A DNA stretch of 64,000 nucleotides from Chaetoderma sp. LZ-2023a (GCA_034401795.1 CM067374.1:99544860-99608859), one strand, 5' to 3'. Positions 22,490-32,740 are shown, counted from the first letter of the stretch. Notes: generated by a model not told the origin, from the letters alone. Program-made: numbers and translations.

Positions 22490-23447
22490 GATTAATTTCT
22501 GTTGTGAATTTTCCTTCTTATTAAAGGTTTTAAATCGCTTTTGCGCAAAAGATCGTTGGCCACCCACAATCTTTACATGTAGATCACACCTTTGCAGGTT
22601 CAACATTGCCATTACCTGAAAAAATATATATAAACGCATCTCTGTGACCATCCATCAAGCACAAAGTTCCAAGATGGACGTTTGAAAGTTGAATCTAGAT
22701 TTGATTGGTCACTGGTGGATATGTTTTTATCTATGGATCACTTCCTTCTCAGCTGCTGTGAATTAATGCTCTTAATTTGTCAAGATTCGGTCTGAAAAGG
22801 TTTCGAAGAAAGTGGTTTTATTGAAAAAACCCAGTTCAATCAGAAATTCTCTTCCAGGGATGATTCTCAAAATTGATTCTATAAACAGCAAAAAATCCAA
22901 GACAGTTACTGAATATTGATACCTGCACTCTTTGGGTTTTTTTGTCATCTACAGCGAAGTTTCTCCAATTTCCATTTTAAAATAAATGTCCCCTGACAAA
23001 TAACTGGCCAATCATATCACTCCATTTCGCACCGCCACCCATAAAATCCAATATTTCTGCAATATCATTTATCATCATTGTTTATTTTATATCAAATTGG
23101 ACATGGGAAAGATCTGCTTGAGGGGAGGGGGGGGGGGGAGGTGATCTCTGGATTGAGATGGATAAAACTGCCATTTTAAGCTTAGGGAAGAAATGATAGG
23201 AATTTAGGTGAGCAAGAAATGACACAGGAATCAGGCAATGATAGATTGACGATTGTATGAGATTGAATGAAGGATATTAATCATTTTCTTGGATTTATCG
23301 TTAATATAAATCACACTTTAGCCTGGGTCAGGATAAATAGATTGGTTTTCCAGAATGCAATAACGTATGCAAATTACGTTTTAAATATTCAAGAGAATAA
23401 CTTTTACATTGAGCATAATTTGTCAATATACCTCCTGGTCTGTAAAA
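22490..23447. other. No gene recognised
   Basis: Nearly 1 kb with no assigned repeat, except a G run at about 23128-23138. An 89-codon frame begins with ATG at 23267 and overlaps the next HpA copy; not supported as a gene. Confidence 0.4.
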
Positions 23448-23661
23448 TTAACCGTTTAATGGTCAAGCTGGTTCAAGCTGGCCATTGCAGTGGTCTTGAC
23501 AAATGTCCATTTGCAGGCCAGAAGTCTATTTTTTGAAATATTATCATTGGAATGGCCAGCTCATTTATCGAGTCAGTCATTCAAGTGGTAAATTCAAAAA
23601 AAAATTTCTTTTATTGGCCTGAAAATTAACATTTAAGAAATCTTGCCCACTAAATTGTTAA
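23448..23661 (+). mobile_element. HpA MITE, A2, L arm partly deleted
   Basis: TTAACCGTTTAATGGTCAAG to TAAATTGTTAA, 214 bp. Confidence 0.75.
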
Positions 23662-23950
23662 CACATTAGCATCACAGAAGTGACTCCATTCCCAGGAGCT
23701 GACCAATATGCTTGCATTGGTCAGTTGAACGTTCCAAAAAGCTGGTTTATTCAGTCAACAATTGATATTCTCAATCCACAGAAATATGATTCCACAGGAG
23801 ATAATCATGTTAAACCTGTGTGGATATTTTAATACAAACTTTGTTTCAGGCGATTTGTTTCCAAAATAATCAGCAGGATCTTAACTGTTTACCTGCTGAA
23901 TTTCTGCAGACTACATTTTCCTTGGAGTTTAACTCTGGGTATGCTTAATA

Positions 23951-24020
23951 GAAAGAAAAACAATTTGACTAAAAGTTGTTGTTGGCCAAATCGCCAACAA
24001 CATTCAGTCAAATTGTTTTC
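23951..24020. repeat. PalB variant (GTTGTTGG core)
   Basis: AAAACAATTTGACTAAAAG and CATTCAGTCAAATTGTTTTC arms. Upstream context (TTAACTGTTTACCTGCTGAA, TTTCTGCAGACTA) is shared with 63070-63130, so these belong to one larger element. Confidence 0.65.
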
Positions 24021-24037
24021 AAAATAATAAAGCAAGT

Positions 24038-24147
24038 CTAGTGGTAAATTTTCAGAAATAATCTTCTCTGGGTCTGCAAATGGACATTCCTCAAGACCAC
24101 AGCAGAGGCTGATTTTGACCAGCTCGGCCAGTAATAATAGTTAATGG
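24038..24147 (-). mobile_element. HpA right half
   Basis: It begins inside the palindrome at CTAGTGGTAAATTTTC and runs through the R arm (CTCAAGACCACAGCAGAGG). Confidence 0.6.
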
Positions 24148-24157
24148 TTACGAATAT

Positions 24158-24545
24158 TTTAGCTATGCCCTGCCCATCTCTAGCTAATCTCCACACACAC
24201 GTCGCCATGTTGGGCTTGAGCGATCACTGAATGCCCTAACTATCAATTTCCTGAAAACTATACATGTAAGCTGTTGAATATTTTGTAATTAATTTGACTG
24301 GATGCTGTTGCTGCCTATGGCAGCAACAGCGTCCAGTCAAATTAGTTTCAAAATATTCAACAGAATATGTATTAAATAGTAAATAATAGTTTTATCATAC
24401 AAGTCGTACAACAACGCAGAGTCCGTCTTCAAATATGCATTTGTGACATACTTATCTACATCATTCATGACATCATAATGACGTCATTCATTATTATGTA
24501 ATTCTACAAGTCACGTAGTTCTTTATGACGTCATATGCTGGAAGA
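24158..24545 (+). mobile_element. Element C with intact PalB
   Basis: TTTTAGCTATGCCC, then the block GTTGGG..GATC, PalB at 24271-24363, then GTAGTAAATAA-like sequence and TGACGTCAT (24488-24496, 24526-24534). Tips are eroded. TGACGTCAT is also the CRE motif. Confidence 0.65.
24271..24363. repeat. PalB palindrome, reference copy
   Basis: 93 bp. CTGTTGAATATTTTG at one end, CAAAATATTCAACAG at the other, centre GTTGCTGCCTATGGCAGCAAC. Nearly perfect except for two or three mismatches near the outer arm. Confidence 0.85.
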
Positions 24546-24928
24546 ATAAAGTGAAAAGGTCCATTAATAACTACGAATAAAATTAATAATATGGATTACA
24601 GACTGTCCTCCGCACAATCACTGATAGGCCGGAAAACAAATAACTTAAAGTTATCCCGATGCAATGAATGGATAGCTTCTTACTAGCCTACACTCAGGTT
24701 ACTTATATATAACATCACAAACACACTGTCTTTGCAAAGAATCATTACTAACATTGAAACAAACTGATCTTGCAGTTATACGCAAGATGAGATCATTCCT
24801 AACATCCAAGATGTTTCTATATATTCAAATACAATTAATACATTATTTATGAACGCAATTACATATATAAAAACTTAATGATCTTGATTACAGTGCTTCA
24901 ACATTTGCTCAATATTGTCGCATATAGT

Positions 24929-25133
24929 TTAACCTTTTAACCCTCGAATTTATTCAAGAAAATTTCAAAGAAAAAGTCCATTTGCAGACTAAGAAGCTTA
25001 TTTTTTTAAATTTACTACTGGAGTGATTCCAGTGGTAAATTTTCAAAAAGAGTCTTCGTTTGGTCTGCAAATGGGCGTTTCTCAAGACCACTGCAGAAGC
25101 TGTTTTTGGCTGATATGAGTGTTAAAGGGTTAA
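24929..25133 (-). mobile_element. HpA MITE, half palindrome deleted
   Basis: TTAACCTTTTAACCCTCGAA to TTAAAGGGTTAA, 205 bp. The centre reads CTACTGGAGTGATTCCAGTGG. Confidence 0.8.
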
Positions 25134-25469
25134 AATTGGAAATCAGAGCTAATGTTACATGACACAAAAAATACGAATAAGATTGCAATTGCACTGTGAG
25201 TCAGAAACCTGAATCAAACAGACAAATCCTTATATATCTTATCGAAGTTGGAGAATTTATCAAACACAGCGAGCGACTAATACACGCTGTCAGTGTCTGT
25301 CTTAAATTTTAAATCAAACAGGCTATATTTACACAGGCGGGAAAAATGCAAATTAAAATCTAGTTCTCTCACATAAATTTCAAAGATTTAAATTTGTAAC
25401 TTTCAAAGGGTATGTTAACCCTTTGAACCCTGAATTCCCAGAATCTCAAATTCAAGGTTAAACCATACA

Positions 25470-25555
25470 GGTAAGATGTTGAATAGTTTGAAAACAAATT
25501 TGCACAGACTTGTTGCTAACGGCAACAGATTCCAGTCAAATTATTTTAACTGTCT
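25470..25555. repeat. PalB palindrome, degenerate
   Basis: GATGTTGAATAGTTTGAAAAC and CAGTCAAATTATTTTAAC around TTGTTGCTAACGGCAACA. Confidence 0.55.
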
Positions 25556-25605
25556 GACCGCTGAATTTTGCAAATAATATTTCCAGGGGACATAACTCTT
25601 CACCT

Positions 25606-25710
25606 GCTGAATATCTTGAAAACAATTTGACTGAAAGTTCTTGGTGGCTAAGCTTTCAGTCAAATTAGTCACCAACAACTTTCAGTCAAATTGTTTTCAA
25701 ATTATTCAGC
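25606..25710. repeat. PalB variant with a duplicated arm
   Basis: Arms GCTGAATATCTTGAAAACAA and TTGTTTTCAAATTATTCAGC. Between them, CTTTCAGTCAAATTAGT precedes a second CACCAACAACTTTCAGTC, so one half-arm occurs twice. Confidence 0.6.
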
Positions 25711-25843
25711 ACTTCCAGAGTTACACAGCCCTTTGAAATTATTGTTGCGTGGCTTGAAGCAGTTAGATATTCAATAAAATATTCCATACATTATAAAGAA
25801 TCTGTTGTTGCTGATCTGTAAAGGTTAAATTTGTAAAAGAATC

Positions 25844-26032
25844 TTAACCCTTACCCCACTGGTGTCAAAATTTTTAATTTTTAATTTAAAGTAAAAGATG
25901 AACTGGTGTTTATTTTTCAACAAATTTGGTGGAAGATGGTGCTGTCGTAAATTGTTGAAAAATGTACATTAGTTTCTTTGCTATTGACAGCCGAAAAGAT
26001 AGAAAAATCTACATCAGTGTGCTAAGGGTTCA
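25844..26032. mobile_element. Element J (TTAA family)
   Basis: TTAACCCTTACCCCACTGGTG at the left; the right end, reverse-complemented, reads TTGAACCCTTAGCACACTG. Inner arms GAACTGGTG...TTTCAACAA and TTGTTGAAAAATGTACA frame GGTGGAAGATGGTGCTGTCG. Confidence 0.7.
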
Positions 26033-26041
26033 AACAGAGCT

Positions 26042-26267
26042 TTAACCCTTTAAACCTCAAACCTGTTCAAGAAAATTTAAATTTTCTCATAGAAAATGCC
26101 CATTTGCAGACTGAGATATTATTTTGGAAATTTTACCACTGGACTGAGTGGCTGATGCGGTTATCAAACCATTCCAGCGATAATTTTTCAAAATTTGTCT
26201 TCTCTTCATATGCAATTCAACATTTCTCCAGAAACTGTTTTTGCCGCTTTAAGCATAAAAGGGTTAA
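26042..26267 (-). mobile_element. HpA MITE
   Basis: TTAACCCTTTAAACCTCAAA to AAAAGGGTTAA, 226 bp. The palindrome is weakened (GTGGCTGATGCGGTTATCAAACC). Confidence 0.7.
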
Positions 26268-26735
26268 AAACGGAGAGATGAGATTTGCAGTTAAAGACTT
26301 AATTATCAGCTACAGAACTATCTCACACATATATTATTTCAGGGAATCAAATAATTCCCAAATATAAATTTTTTTTAAATCAGACGATCCAAACTCGCAT
26401 TTGAAATTCAATTACATGTACATTTAAATATCTGTGATCAAAAACCAGATACCCTGGGAATTTACTTCTCAAATTCATAACATCTCATTGTAAAGCCTTA
26501 ATTCGAGCAAAAAGCTTAACATACAAATGTACCTATCTCCCACACAGGTGAATTACACCTCATTGAAATCTGTGACACCACCAATATTTAAATTTAACCA
26601 CACACAAATTTGATATTTTTTATGTGATGAATTGAAATTCTATGCTCGATTTAATCACCAGACAGAATTATACAGATAATCCAGGGTGTATCCACTAATG
26701 TCGCTCTTTGAACCTGAAAGATTACACTAAACTCG

Positions 26736-26952
26736 TTAATGGTTAACACTTTCAACAATAAATCCTTGAAAAAGCACATTCTTTTGCGACGCATATCATT
26801 TTTTGCTGAATATTTTGAAATTAATATGACTGGAGGCCATTTTTGCCTATGGCAGCGATGGCTTCCAGTCACATTAATTTCAGAGTATTCAACAGCTTTC
26901 CCATTTGTTTGCCCTGAGATTGAGATACATGGAATTTATCAGTTAAAGGGTT
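26736..26952. mobile_element. TTAA-tipped element with PalB core (family H), interrupted
   Basis: GGTTAACACTTTC at the left and CAGTTAAAGGG at the right enclose a PalB palindrome at 26805-26896 (GCTGAATATTTTGAAATTAA arm). The right tip is followed by a retroposon and a duplicate of the tip. Resembles the copy at 58764-58973. Confidence 0.5.
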
Positions 26953-27172
26953 TTGCTCTGTAGGTGGGGCTTAGAATACACCTTCTGCGTGTCGTAAGAG
27001 GCGACTAAAGGAGGTAAGGGTGAGGTAATCTTGACAGAACCCTCCAGGTTCCAGGCTGCACAGCGCGCTCTAATAAACCATGGATCCACGCACTTAAAGC
27101 TTATGATCATGTGGATAGTCACTTACAGAACTGGTGGTATGATCAGCGAATGACAAGAAGATGAAGAAGAAG
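26953..27172 (+). mobile_element. SINE-like retroposon with 12-bp target duplication
   Basis: 220 bp, flanked exactly by AGTTAAAGGGTT (26941-26952 and 27173-27184). The body includes GTCGTAAGAGGCGACTAAAG and ends in a GAAGATGAAGAAGAAG tail. No clear tRNA promoter boxes. It may be a SINE or the 3' end of a LINE. Confidence 0.7.
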
Positions 27173-27184
27173 AGTTAAAGGGTT

Positions 27185-27346
27185 AAGATAGGCTATTTTA
27201 AATCAACTTCTGCAGGTGGTTTAGTGGAATGTCCAAACTTAGGCCAAGAAAAGATTACGTTTGAAAATTGATCAGTGAAATGCTGGATAAGACATTCAAT
27301 AAGCAAAAATTCAAAATTTTCTTGATCAATATTAACCATTAAAGGG
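27185..27346 (+). mobile_element. HpA MITE, strongly degraded
   Basis: R arm CTTCTGCAGGTGGTTTAG, inner arm GGCCAAGAAAAGATTA, and L end CCATTAAAGGG are recognisable. Confidence 0.5.
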
Positions 27347-27544
27347 ATACTTTAAAATATCATTTATAGGGTAAGAATTAAATATTCCGGTAATTATTTT
27401 GAAAACAATTTCTGGGAGCTGTTGATGCTTTTATGTATGTGTAAATTCCTATAATATTAATTTCAAAATATTGAAATGAGTTCACCACAATATTCAACGG
27501 GTTTAAGGTAAGTTGCCTCGAAATTGTGATTCTGCGATGCCATT

Positions 27545-27793
27545 TAAATGTTCAGTGCTTAAGGAACATGAAAATCTGCTCAGAAAAAGACAGGTAAATA
27601 AATGTCCATTTGTAGGTTGGGAAAAGATTATTTTTGAAAATTTATCGTTGGAGTGATTGCTTCCACTATCCACTCACTAAAGACGGTCAGACTTTCCAGT
27701 CGTGAATTTTCAAAAATGGTATTGTCTTTCCCTGCAAATGGAGATTTGTCATGACCTCTGTAGAAAAAGTCTTTATCTTGATCATTGAAGGGT
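27545..27793 (-). mobile_element. HpA MITE, degraded
   Basis: CCATTTGTAGGTTGGGAAAA, GAAAATTTATCGTTGGAGTG and right arm TGACCTCTGTAGAAA, ending CATTGAAGGGTTTA. The loop is expanded. Confidence 0.55.
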
Positions 27794-27834
27794 TTATCTG
27801 ATGATATAATACAGCATTTCTACAGCGTCCCATT

Positions 27835-28155
27835 TCTACAGCGTTCCATTCCTAGTTAAGATTTGAAACTTTGAAACCTGAATTCGCAGAATCTAAATTT
27901 AAAGGTAACTATAAATGTACGAGCTGTTGAATATTTTGAAACTATCTTTCCTGCTGCAGCAACATTTCCCAGTTAAATTAGTTTTTAAATAGTCAACAGA
28001 ATATTTATCTAATTGTGATTCGTCAAAGGCATACTATTCATACACATTAGTGAGTTTTTGATTTTCGTGACAGAGCTCTCCTGCTAACATACACATTTCA
28101 TTATGACATCAGATAGTTGAGCATAAATGAGCAACAGATTAGATCCCTTCATTAT
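27835..28155 (+). mobile_element. Element C, diverged, with PalB
   Basis: PalB at 27923-27999 (GCTGTTGAATATTTTGAAAC arm, shortened other arm), then the C block with TTATGACATCAGATAG. Tips not resolved. Confidence 0.5.
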
Positions 28156-28348
28156 ATATGCAGCTGTGATTCCCTCTAAAGGACAGATTTTATTTTTTTA
28201 AATTAGGGCAAATGTCAGGCCTCAATTAAAATACACTTTTACCTTATAATTACAATAGTTTCTAGGATCAAAGCTTTTTCACACCTGTGATCAGGTAACA
28301 ATCTCTGCCCTGATGCATAAACATAACCAAGTGGAGACCAGGTATTCC

Positions 28349-28591
28349 TGAACCATTTAACCATCCAAAACCTTTCCAAGAAAATTTCAATTTGCCCATA
28401 TAAAACATCCATTTTCAGAACAAGATTATTTTTGAAAATCTACCATCCAGGAATGACTGGCTCGGTTATCGAAACAGTGAGTTATTGCAGTGGTAAATTT
28501 GGAAAAATAGTCTTCTCTTGGCCTGCAGATGGACATTTCTCAAGACCACTGTAGAAGCCACTTTTGGCCACCTTCAGTGTTATAGGGTTAA
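28349..28591 (-). mobile_element. HpA MITE, full
   Basis: TGAACCATTTAACCATCCAA to TTATAGGGTTAA. R arm CTCAAGACCACTGTAGAAG on the right. Confidence 0.75.
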
Positions 28592-28869
28592 CGCTCAAAA
28601 CCATTGACGCTATTTAAAGTATCATTTATAAGCACTCAGGGTTGTCATGTGTAAAGGTTCACCATTGGCAGATGTGCTATCACAATGAATTTTAAATTTA
28701 ACTTTTTTAAATTTCATCACGCATGGTATTACATTCCAGCTTTAATGGGCATCATAATTAAGTAATAAATTTAGAATCAGTCACAGTTTATTTCAATTTC
28801 AATATGATTTGGCTTAACTCTTTCAATCCTCAAAAGCCAAGTATTTAAATTCAAAATCAGATACAGACA

Positions 28870-28930
28870 AGTAAGTTGTTGAATAAGCAACAGCTTGCAG
28901 GCAAATTAGTTTCAAAATGTTAACAGTAGA
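28870..28930. repeat. PalB, one arm mostly deleted
   Basis: GTTGTTGAATAAGCAACAGC followed by GCAAATTAGTTTCAAAATG. The left inner arm is gone. Confidence 0.5.
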
Positions 28931-29007
28931 ATTTTTTCCGCAGATCACGAAAAACCTGTGCGTCACTCTATGGATGAAAGCATATCTTTTGAACATTTGA
29001 CCAAATA

Positions 29008-29214
29008 TTAACCCTTTAACCCACAAATAGGCCAAAAACCGCTTCTGCAGTGGCCTTGAGAAATGTCCATTTGCAGACCAAGACCAGACTATTTTCCCAA
29101 ATTTACCACTGGAATGACTGGCTCAATATCCCAACCAGTCATTCCATTGGGAAAGGACACTTGGAAAGAAAAAAATTGAAATTTCTTGAACAAATTTAAG
29201 CGTTAAAGGGTTAG
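29008..29214 (+). mobile_element. HpA MITE
   Basis: TTAACCCTTTAACCCACAAA to TTAAAGGGTTAG. R arm CTTCTGCAGTGGCCTTGAG; the L-side inner arm is shortened. Confidence 0.75.
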
Positions 29215-29216
29215 TG

Positions 29217-29388
29217 GTTAAGATTGGTCAAGAAAAGCAAGAGGTTCGCTTAAATCATTTACATGCCAAGAAAAGATTATTTTTGAAAACTTACCACTGG
29301 AATGACTGGCTTGATTATCATGCCAGGCATTGAAGTGATAAAATTGTTAAAATTGTTTTCTCTTGACCTGCAAATGAGCATTGCCTAT
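29217..29388 (-). mobile_element. HpA MITE, right tip lost
   Basis: It abuts the previous copy (GGTTAGTGGTTAAG junction). L arm GATTGGTCAAGAAAAG; palindrome GGCTTGATTATCATGCC. Confidence 0.65.
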
Positions 29389-29389
29389 T

Positions 29390-29628
29390 TAACCCTTTAA
29401 TGGTCATACCGGCCAAAACGGGCTTCTGCTAAGGTCTTGTGGAATGTCCATTTACAGGTCAAGAGAATATAATTTGTTTACATTTATCATTGGAATGACT
29501 GCCTCAATAATCGAGCCAGTCATTCCAGTGATAAATTTAAAAAAATTATATTCTCTTGACCTGTAAATGGACATTAAATAAGAAAATATTAAAAAAATTT
29601 GGACCAAATTTGACCATTAAAGGGTTAA
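29390..29628 (+). mobile_element. HpA MITE, full A2 copy
   Basis: TTAACCCTTTAATGGTCATA to TTGACCATTAAAGGGTTAA, 239 bp, very symmetric (CTGCCTCAATAATCGAGCC). Confidence 0.9.
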
Positions 29629-29676
29629 GATCAATGCAGAGGCTGGGTCTGGTTGGCTTGTACATTAAAGGGTTAA
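29629..29676 (-). mobile_element. HpA tip fragment
   Basis: R-arm remnant (TGCAGAGGCTGGGTCTGG) ending TTAAAGGGTTAA, directly adjoining the preceding full copy. Confidence 0.6.
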
Positions 29677-29817
29677 TCTTGGAAGCTATTGTTACATGTG
29701 TATTATTTTGTCAATTTTAACCCACGAAGAATGAAGATGCTGATAAGCAAACGAGGAATTTAATGCTAATTATGAAAAACAGCTTTCATGATGAAAATCG
29801 ATATTATTCAGCTTCTC

Positions 29818-29911
29818 ATGATAATGATGACAATGACATTGATGATGATGTTGATGATGATGATGATGAGGATGATGAAGGTGATGATGAAGGTGATGAT
29901 GATGATGATGA
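29818..29911. repeat. (GAT)n microsatellite
   Basis: GATGATGATGATGATGATGATC-type runs with GGTGAT interruptions. The Met/Asp-rich open frame is low complexity. Confidence 0.9.
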
Positions 29912-30047
29912 TCAAACCAATATGTAGGCCTACAAAAAATACACATCATCTAGCAGGTACACATGTGCACACACATAATTAATTACTTGGTAGTGTCCAG
30001 CAAAAATAGTAAAATGATAAGTTAAAGATTATTACCATATTTTCTAC

Positions 30048-30187
30048 CTTTTCAGTCATGTTTTTATAGAAACACATTAGGTGCAGATCACTCTTGCTAC
30101 CCAGATCGCTAAGCTCATCAAGGGTGATCTCCCCTGATCTGTAACTGAAATCAATTATAGCTGGTTCACTTTCTTTTCCACAATCTT
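30048..30187 (-). CDS. Possible isolated exon, unknown protein
   Basis: A 140-nt minus-strand segment bounded by a good acceptor (TTTTTATATTCAG) and a donor (AAAAG, then GTAGAA). One frame is open throughout (two bases plus 46 codons) and reads like protein, with GEITLDELSDLGSKSDLHL. Its start phase does not match the end phase of the SUEL exon upstream at 31159-31382, so they are not neighbours in one simple transcript. I recognise no family, and chance is quite possible. Confidence 0.22.
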
Positions 30188-30324
30188 CTGAATATAAAAA
30201 ACTCACTTGTCTCTAAAGATGATGGTTCCTTAATACAGGTGACCAAAAGGGCTGATAGAAGAGTCCACCTGTCCTGAGTGACCACCTTCCTTACATAACC
30301 ACTTGTCTTTAGTGACTTATTACA

Positions 30325-30380
30325 GTAACCATTTAATCATCAAGCTCTGCAAAATTGGCTTCTGAAATGATCTTTAGAAT
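30325..30380 (+). mobile_element. HpA A2 copy, left part (split by element C)
   Basis: TAACCATTTAATCATCAAGC through TGATCTTTAGAAT. The remainder of the same copy resumes at 30768 after the inserted C element. Confidence 0.65.
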
Positions 30381-30767
30381 GGAGGGATCAAGTTTATCAT
30401 CAATCATATTATATCATAAAGAACTACATGACGTGTAGGATGACGTCATAATCAATTACGTCATGAATGACTCGACTGAGTCTGTCTCAATGCTTAATAG
30501 ACTATCAGGTTGTACGAATTGTATCTCTTTATTATTTAATAAGCATGCTGTTGAATATTTTGAACCTAATTTGACTGGGTGCTGTAGCTGCCATAGGCAT
30601 CAACAGCACCCAGTCAAATTAGTTTCAAAATATTTAACAGCTTACCCCTACAGTTTTGTGGAAATTGATAGTCAGGGAGTTTAAGGATAAATCGATCTCA
30701 ACATGAGGGAAGTGTGGGTGGAGCTTATCCAAGGATGAGTGGGCCATAGCTAAAACTGGATTCCTCC
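30381..30767 (-). mobile_element. Element C, intact copy inserted in HpA
   Basis: GGAGGGATC at the left and GGATTCCTCC at the right, 387 bp. PalB at 30548-30640. The uninterrupted TATTTAATAAGCATGCTG at 30534-30551 is the empty form of the site that holds HpA at 62556-62796. TGACGTCAT at 30441-30449. Confidence 0.75.
30548..30640. repeat. PalB palindrome
   Basis: 93 bp. CTGTTGAATATTTTGAAC and GTTTCAAAATATTTAACAG arms around GCTGCCATAGGCATCAACAGC. Confidence 0.85.
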
Positions 30768-30953
30768 ATTATTCATTTGCAGGCCAAGGGAAAATTATTT
30801 TTAGAAAATTTACAACTGGAATCACTCACTGGCTTGATAACCGAGCCAGTAATTTCAACAGTAAATTCTCAAAAATAGTCTTCTGTTGGCCTACAAATGA
30901 GCGTTGACTACAATACAGGTTAACTTTTCTTGACAAATCCTGACCATTACAGA
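30768..30953 (+). mobile_element. HpA A2 copy, right part
   Basis: TTCATTTGCAGGCCAAGG, palindrome CTGGCTTGATAACCGAGCC, and TTGACAAATCCTGACCATTA. Continuation of 30325-30380. Confidence 0.65.
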
Positions 30954-31158
30954 AATATGTACGTATTTCAGCTTTCAGATAAACAATTGATCTATATGTA
31001 TTGAAACAAATTCCTTTACCTTAATGTCAAAGGCAGGTTCTTTGTTGTTGAATATTCTGAAGAGCAATTAGTCCCACAATTTTCAATTTCGTATATGAAC
31101 AATAATTTGACTTATTTGGTCACTAGGTTTGAAAGGGTTAAATGATCAACTCCCCTAC

Positions 31159-31382
31159 CTGTAATGATGTAACTGCCAGGCAGCTTATGTCCTCCACCTC
31201 GATGCCGTACATTTGTGACGACCGCAGCAGCGCAGAACCTGGGCACATCTGGTGGCTGGGTACTTGTCGGCCGTATTGGGCAAACTGAATACTGATTGTG
31301 GTTTGTTTAGGACAGCGAATCACGAGGACTTCGCCTTCGCAGGAGTGGACTTGAAAAGTGAATAAAGAATTGGAGAGTAAGC
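31159..31382 (-). CDS. Exon encoding first half of a SUEL lectin domain, EVA-1 homolog C-like
   Basis: On the minus strand TTCTTCTTACAG precedes and GTAGGG follows a 224-nt open exon (two bases plus 74 codons, ending on a codon boundary). The translation has the start of a SUEL/Gal_lectin domain: HSCEGE (codons 12-17), RCPKQTTISIQFAQYGRQ (22-39) with the sugar-contact YGR motif at 36-38, MCPG (45-48) and ISCLAVTSLQ (65-74). Cysteines at 14, 23, 46 and 67 fit the domain. Its order and length match the first lectin repeat of EVA1C, a single-pass membrane protein; the nematode homologue is a Slit co-receptor in axon guidance. The domain's second half (CQ..C, DPC, KYL motifs) must be in the next exon, which I do not find in the window. 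Other SUEL proteins (latrophilins, secreted rhamnose-binding lectins) remain possible. Confidence 0.72.
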
Positions 31383-31410
31383 CTGTAAGAAGAATAACAG
31401 AAAAAATATA

Positions 31411-31635
31411 TTATCTCTTTAATGGTCAACCGGGCAAAACCAGCATCCATAGTACTCTTGAGGAATGTCTATTTGCAGGCATAGAGAAGACTATTTAAAA
31501 AAATTTACCACTGGAATGCGTGGCTCCTGTACCGATCCAGTCATTTTAATGGTAAATTTTCAAAAATAGTCTTCACCCTGGCCTGCAAATAAACATTCAA
31601 TAAACAAATATGTTGATTTTCTTGACTAGGTTTAA
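31411..31635 (+). mobile_element. HpA MITE, A2
   Basis: TTATCTCTTTAATGGTCAAC start, R arm with TACTCTTGAGGAATG, end near TTGACTAGGTTTAAATGG. It lies in the intron just upstream of the SUEL exon. Confidence 0.7.
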
Positions 31636-31814
31636 ATGGACATTTTCCATAGCATGAGTGAAATTAAATCGCTTAGAACAAAAATTAAAGTTTACACTCA
31701 CACCTACATCATCATACATCCCTGAAATCACGATCTAAATTTCAAACCAATAAGATGAGTTAAATTAATTTTAAAATACTATACAGATTATTTCCTTGAT
31801 TACTGTGTTGTACA

Positions 31815-32095
31815 AACTTGATTCAGCTGTTGCCCTAGATGATGTTTCATGAGTTTTGGATTGATCCCGCAAAGAAGTTTCGTCGATTTTGACATTTAAA
31901 GAATTTGGCCAAAATCCAAGATGGCTGCCAGACAGATTGGCCGATTGGTTTCATTTGAACAAACTTGGATCTCTATACTTTAAGGTTCATTCTTGAGATG
32001 AAGTTGTTTAATGAAAAATATGACGGACGGATGACAGACTGATAGATGGACGATGGCTGGATGACGCTTGGTTGCCATGGCATAAGCAGATTTTA
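31815..32095 (+). mobile_element. Pearl-like element, 3' part (family G)
   Basis: GCCCTAGATGATGTTTCATG, CCAAGATGGCTGCCAG, then GACGGACGGATGACAGAC and GGCATAAGCAGA. Same core as 32741-34533, one unit only, with a damaged terminal hairpin. Confidence 0.65.
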
Positions 32096-32279
32096 TGCAC
32101 ATCATTAGAACTCTGAATTCAGTATTGATTATCTCCCATGATCTGGATAGTTTATGGTGTATATAAGTTACTGCCCTTGAAATATGTGTAGGGTCTAAAG
32201 AATTATCTCCCTTGAACAGTACTGGTACCTCAGATTATTCTTCAGAAATCATTGACTAAATCTATTATTTGTTGAGACA

Positions 32280-32468
32280 GAGTTGTGGTACTGAGAAATG
32301 CCCATTTGCATGCGAAGAGAATATATTTGAAAATTTACCACTGGAATGGCTGGTTTACTAACCGAGCCAGTCATTATAGTGGTAATTGTTTTCAAAATAG
32401 TCTTATCTTGTCATGCAAATCGGCATTGCCTAACAAAAGACTGATTTTCTTAACAACTAAAAGGTCAA
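32280..32468 (+). mobile_element. HpA MITE, tips lost
   Basis: GAGAAATGCCCATTTGCATG, palindrome TGGTTTACTAACCGAGCC, right arm to TCTTAACAACTAAAAGG. Confidence 0.6.
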
Positions 32469-32740
32469 AATATCCATGACTCAGCCATTTTAAAGTGTAT
32501 TCTTGCTGTGCATGTGTGTGCATGCCTGCGTGCGCGCGTGTGTCTGGGTATCTGGTGATGTATCTAAACAAGAGGCCTGATCAGCTTGACCATTAGCATT
32601 TGGACAGACACCATTCTTTAAATTCAGCAACAACAAGACATAAATTGGAATTAAGTATGTACGATTTTCAGCAGGAAATTAATGAGGGAGGCTCAACTCA
32701 CAATCAGATTGAGTCTTATATAGGTTATAGTGCCAATAAA

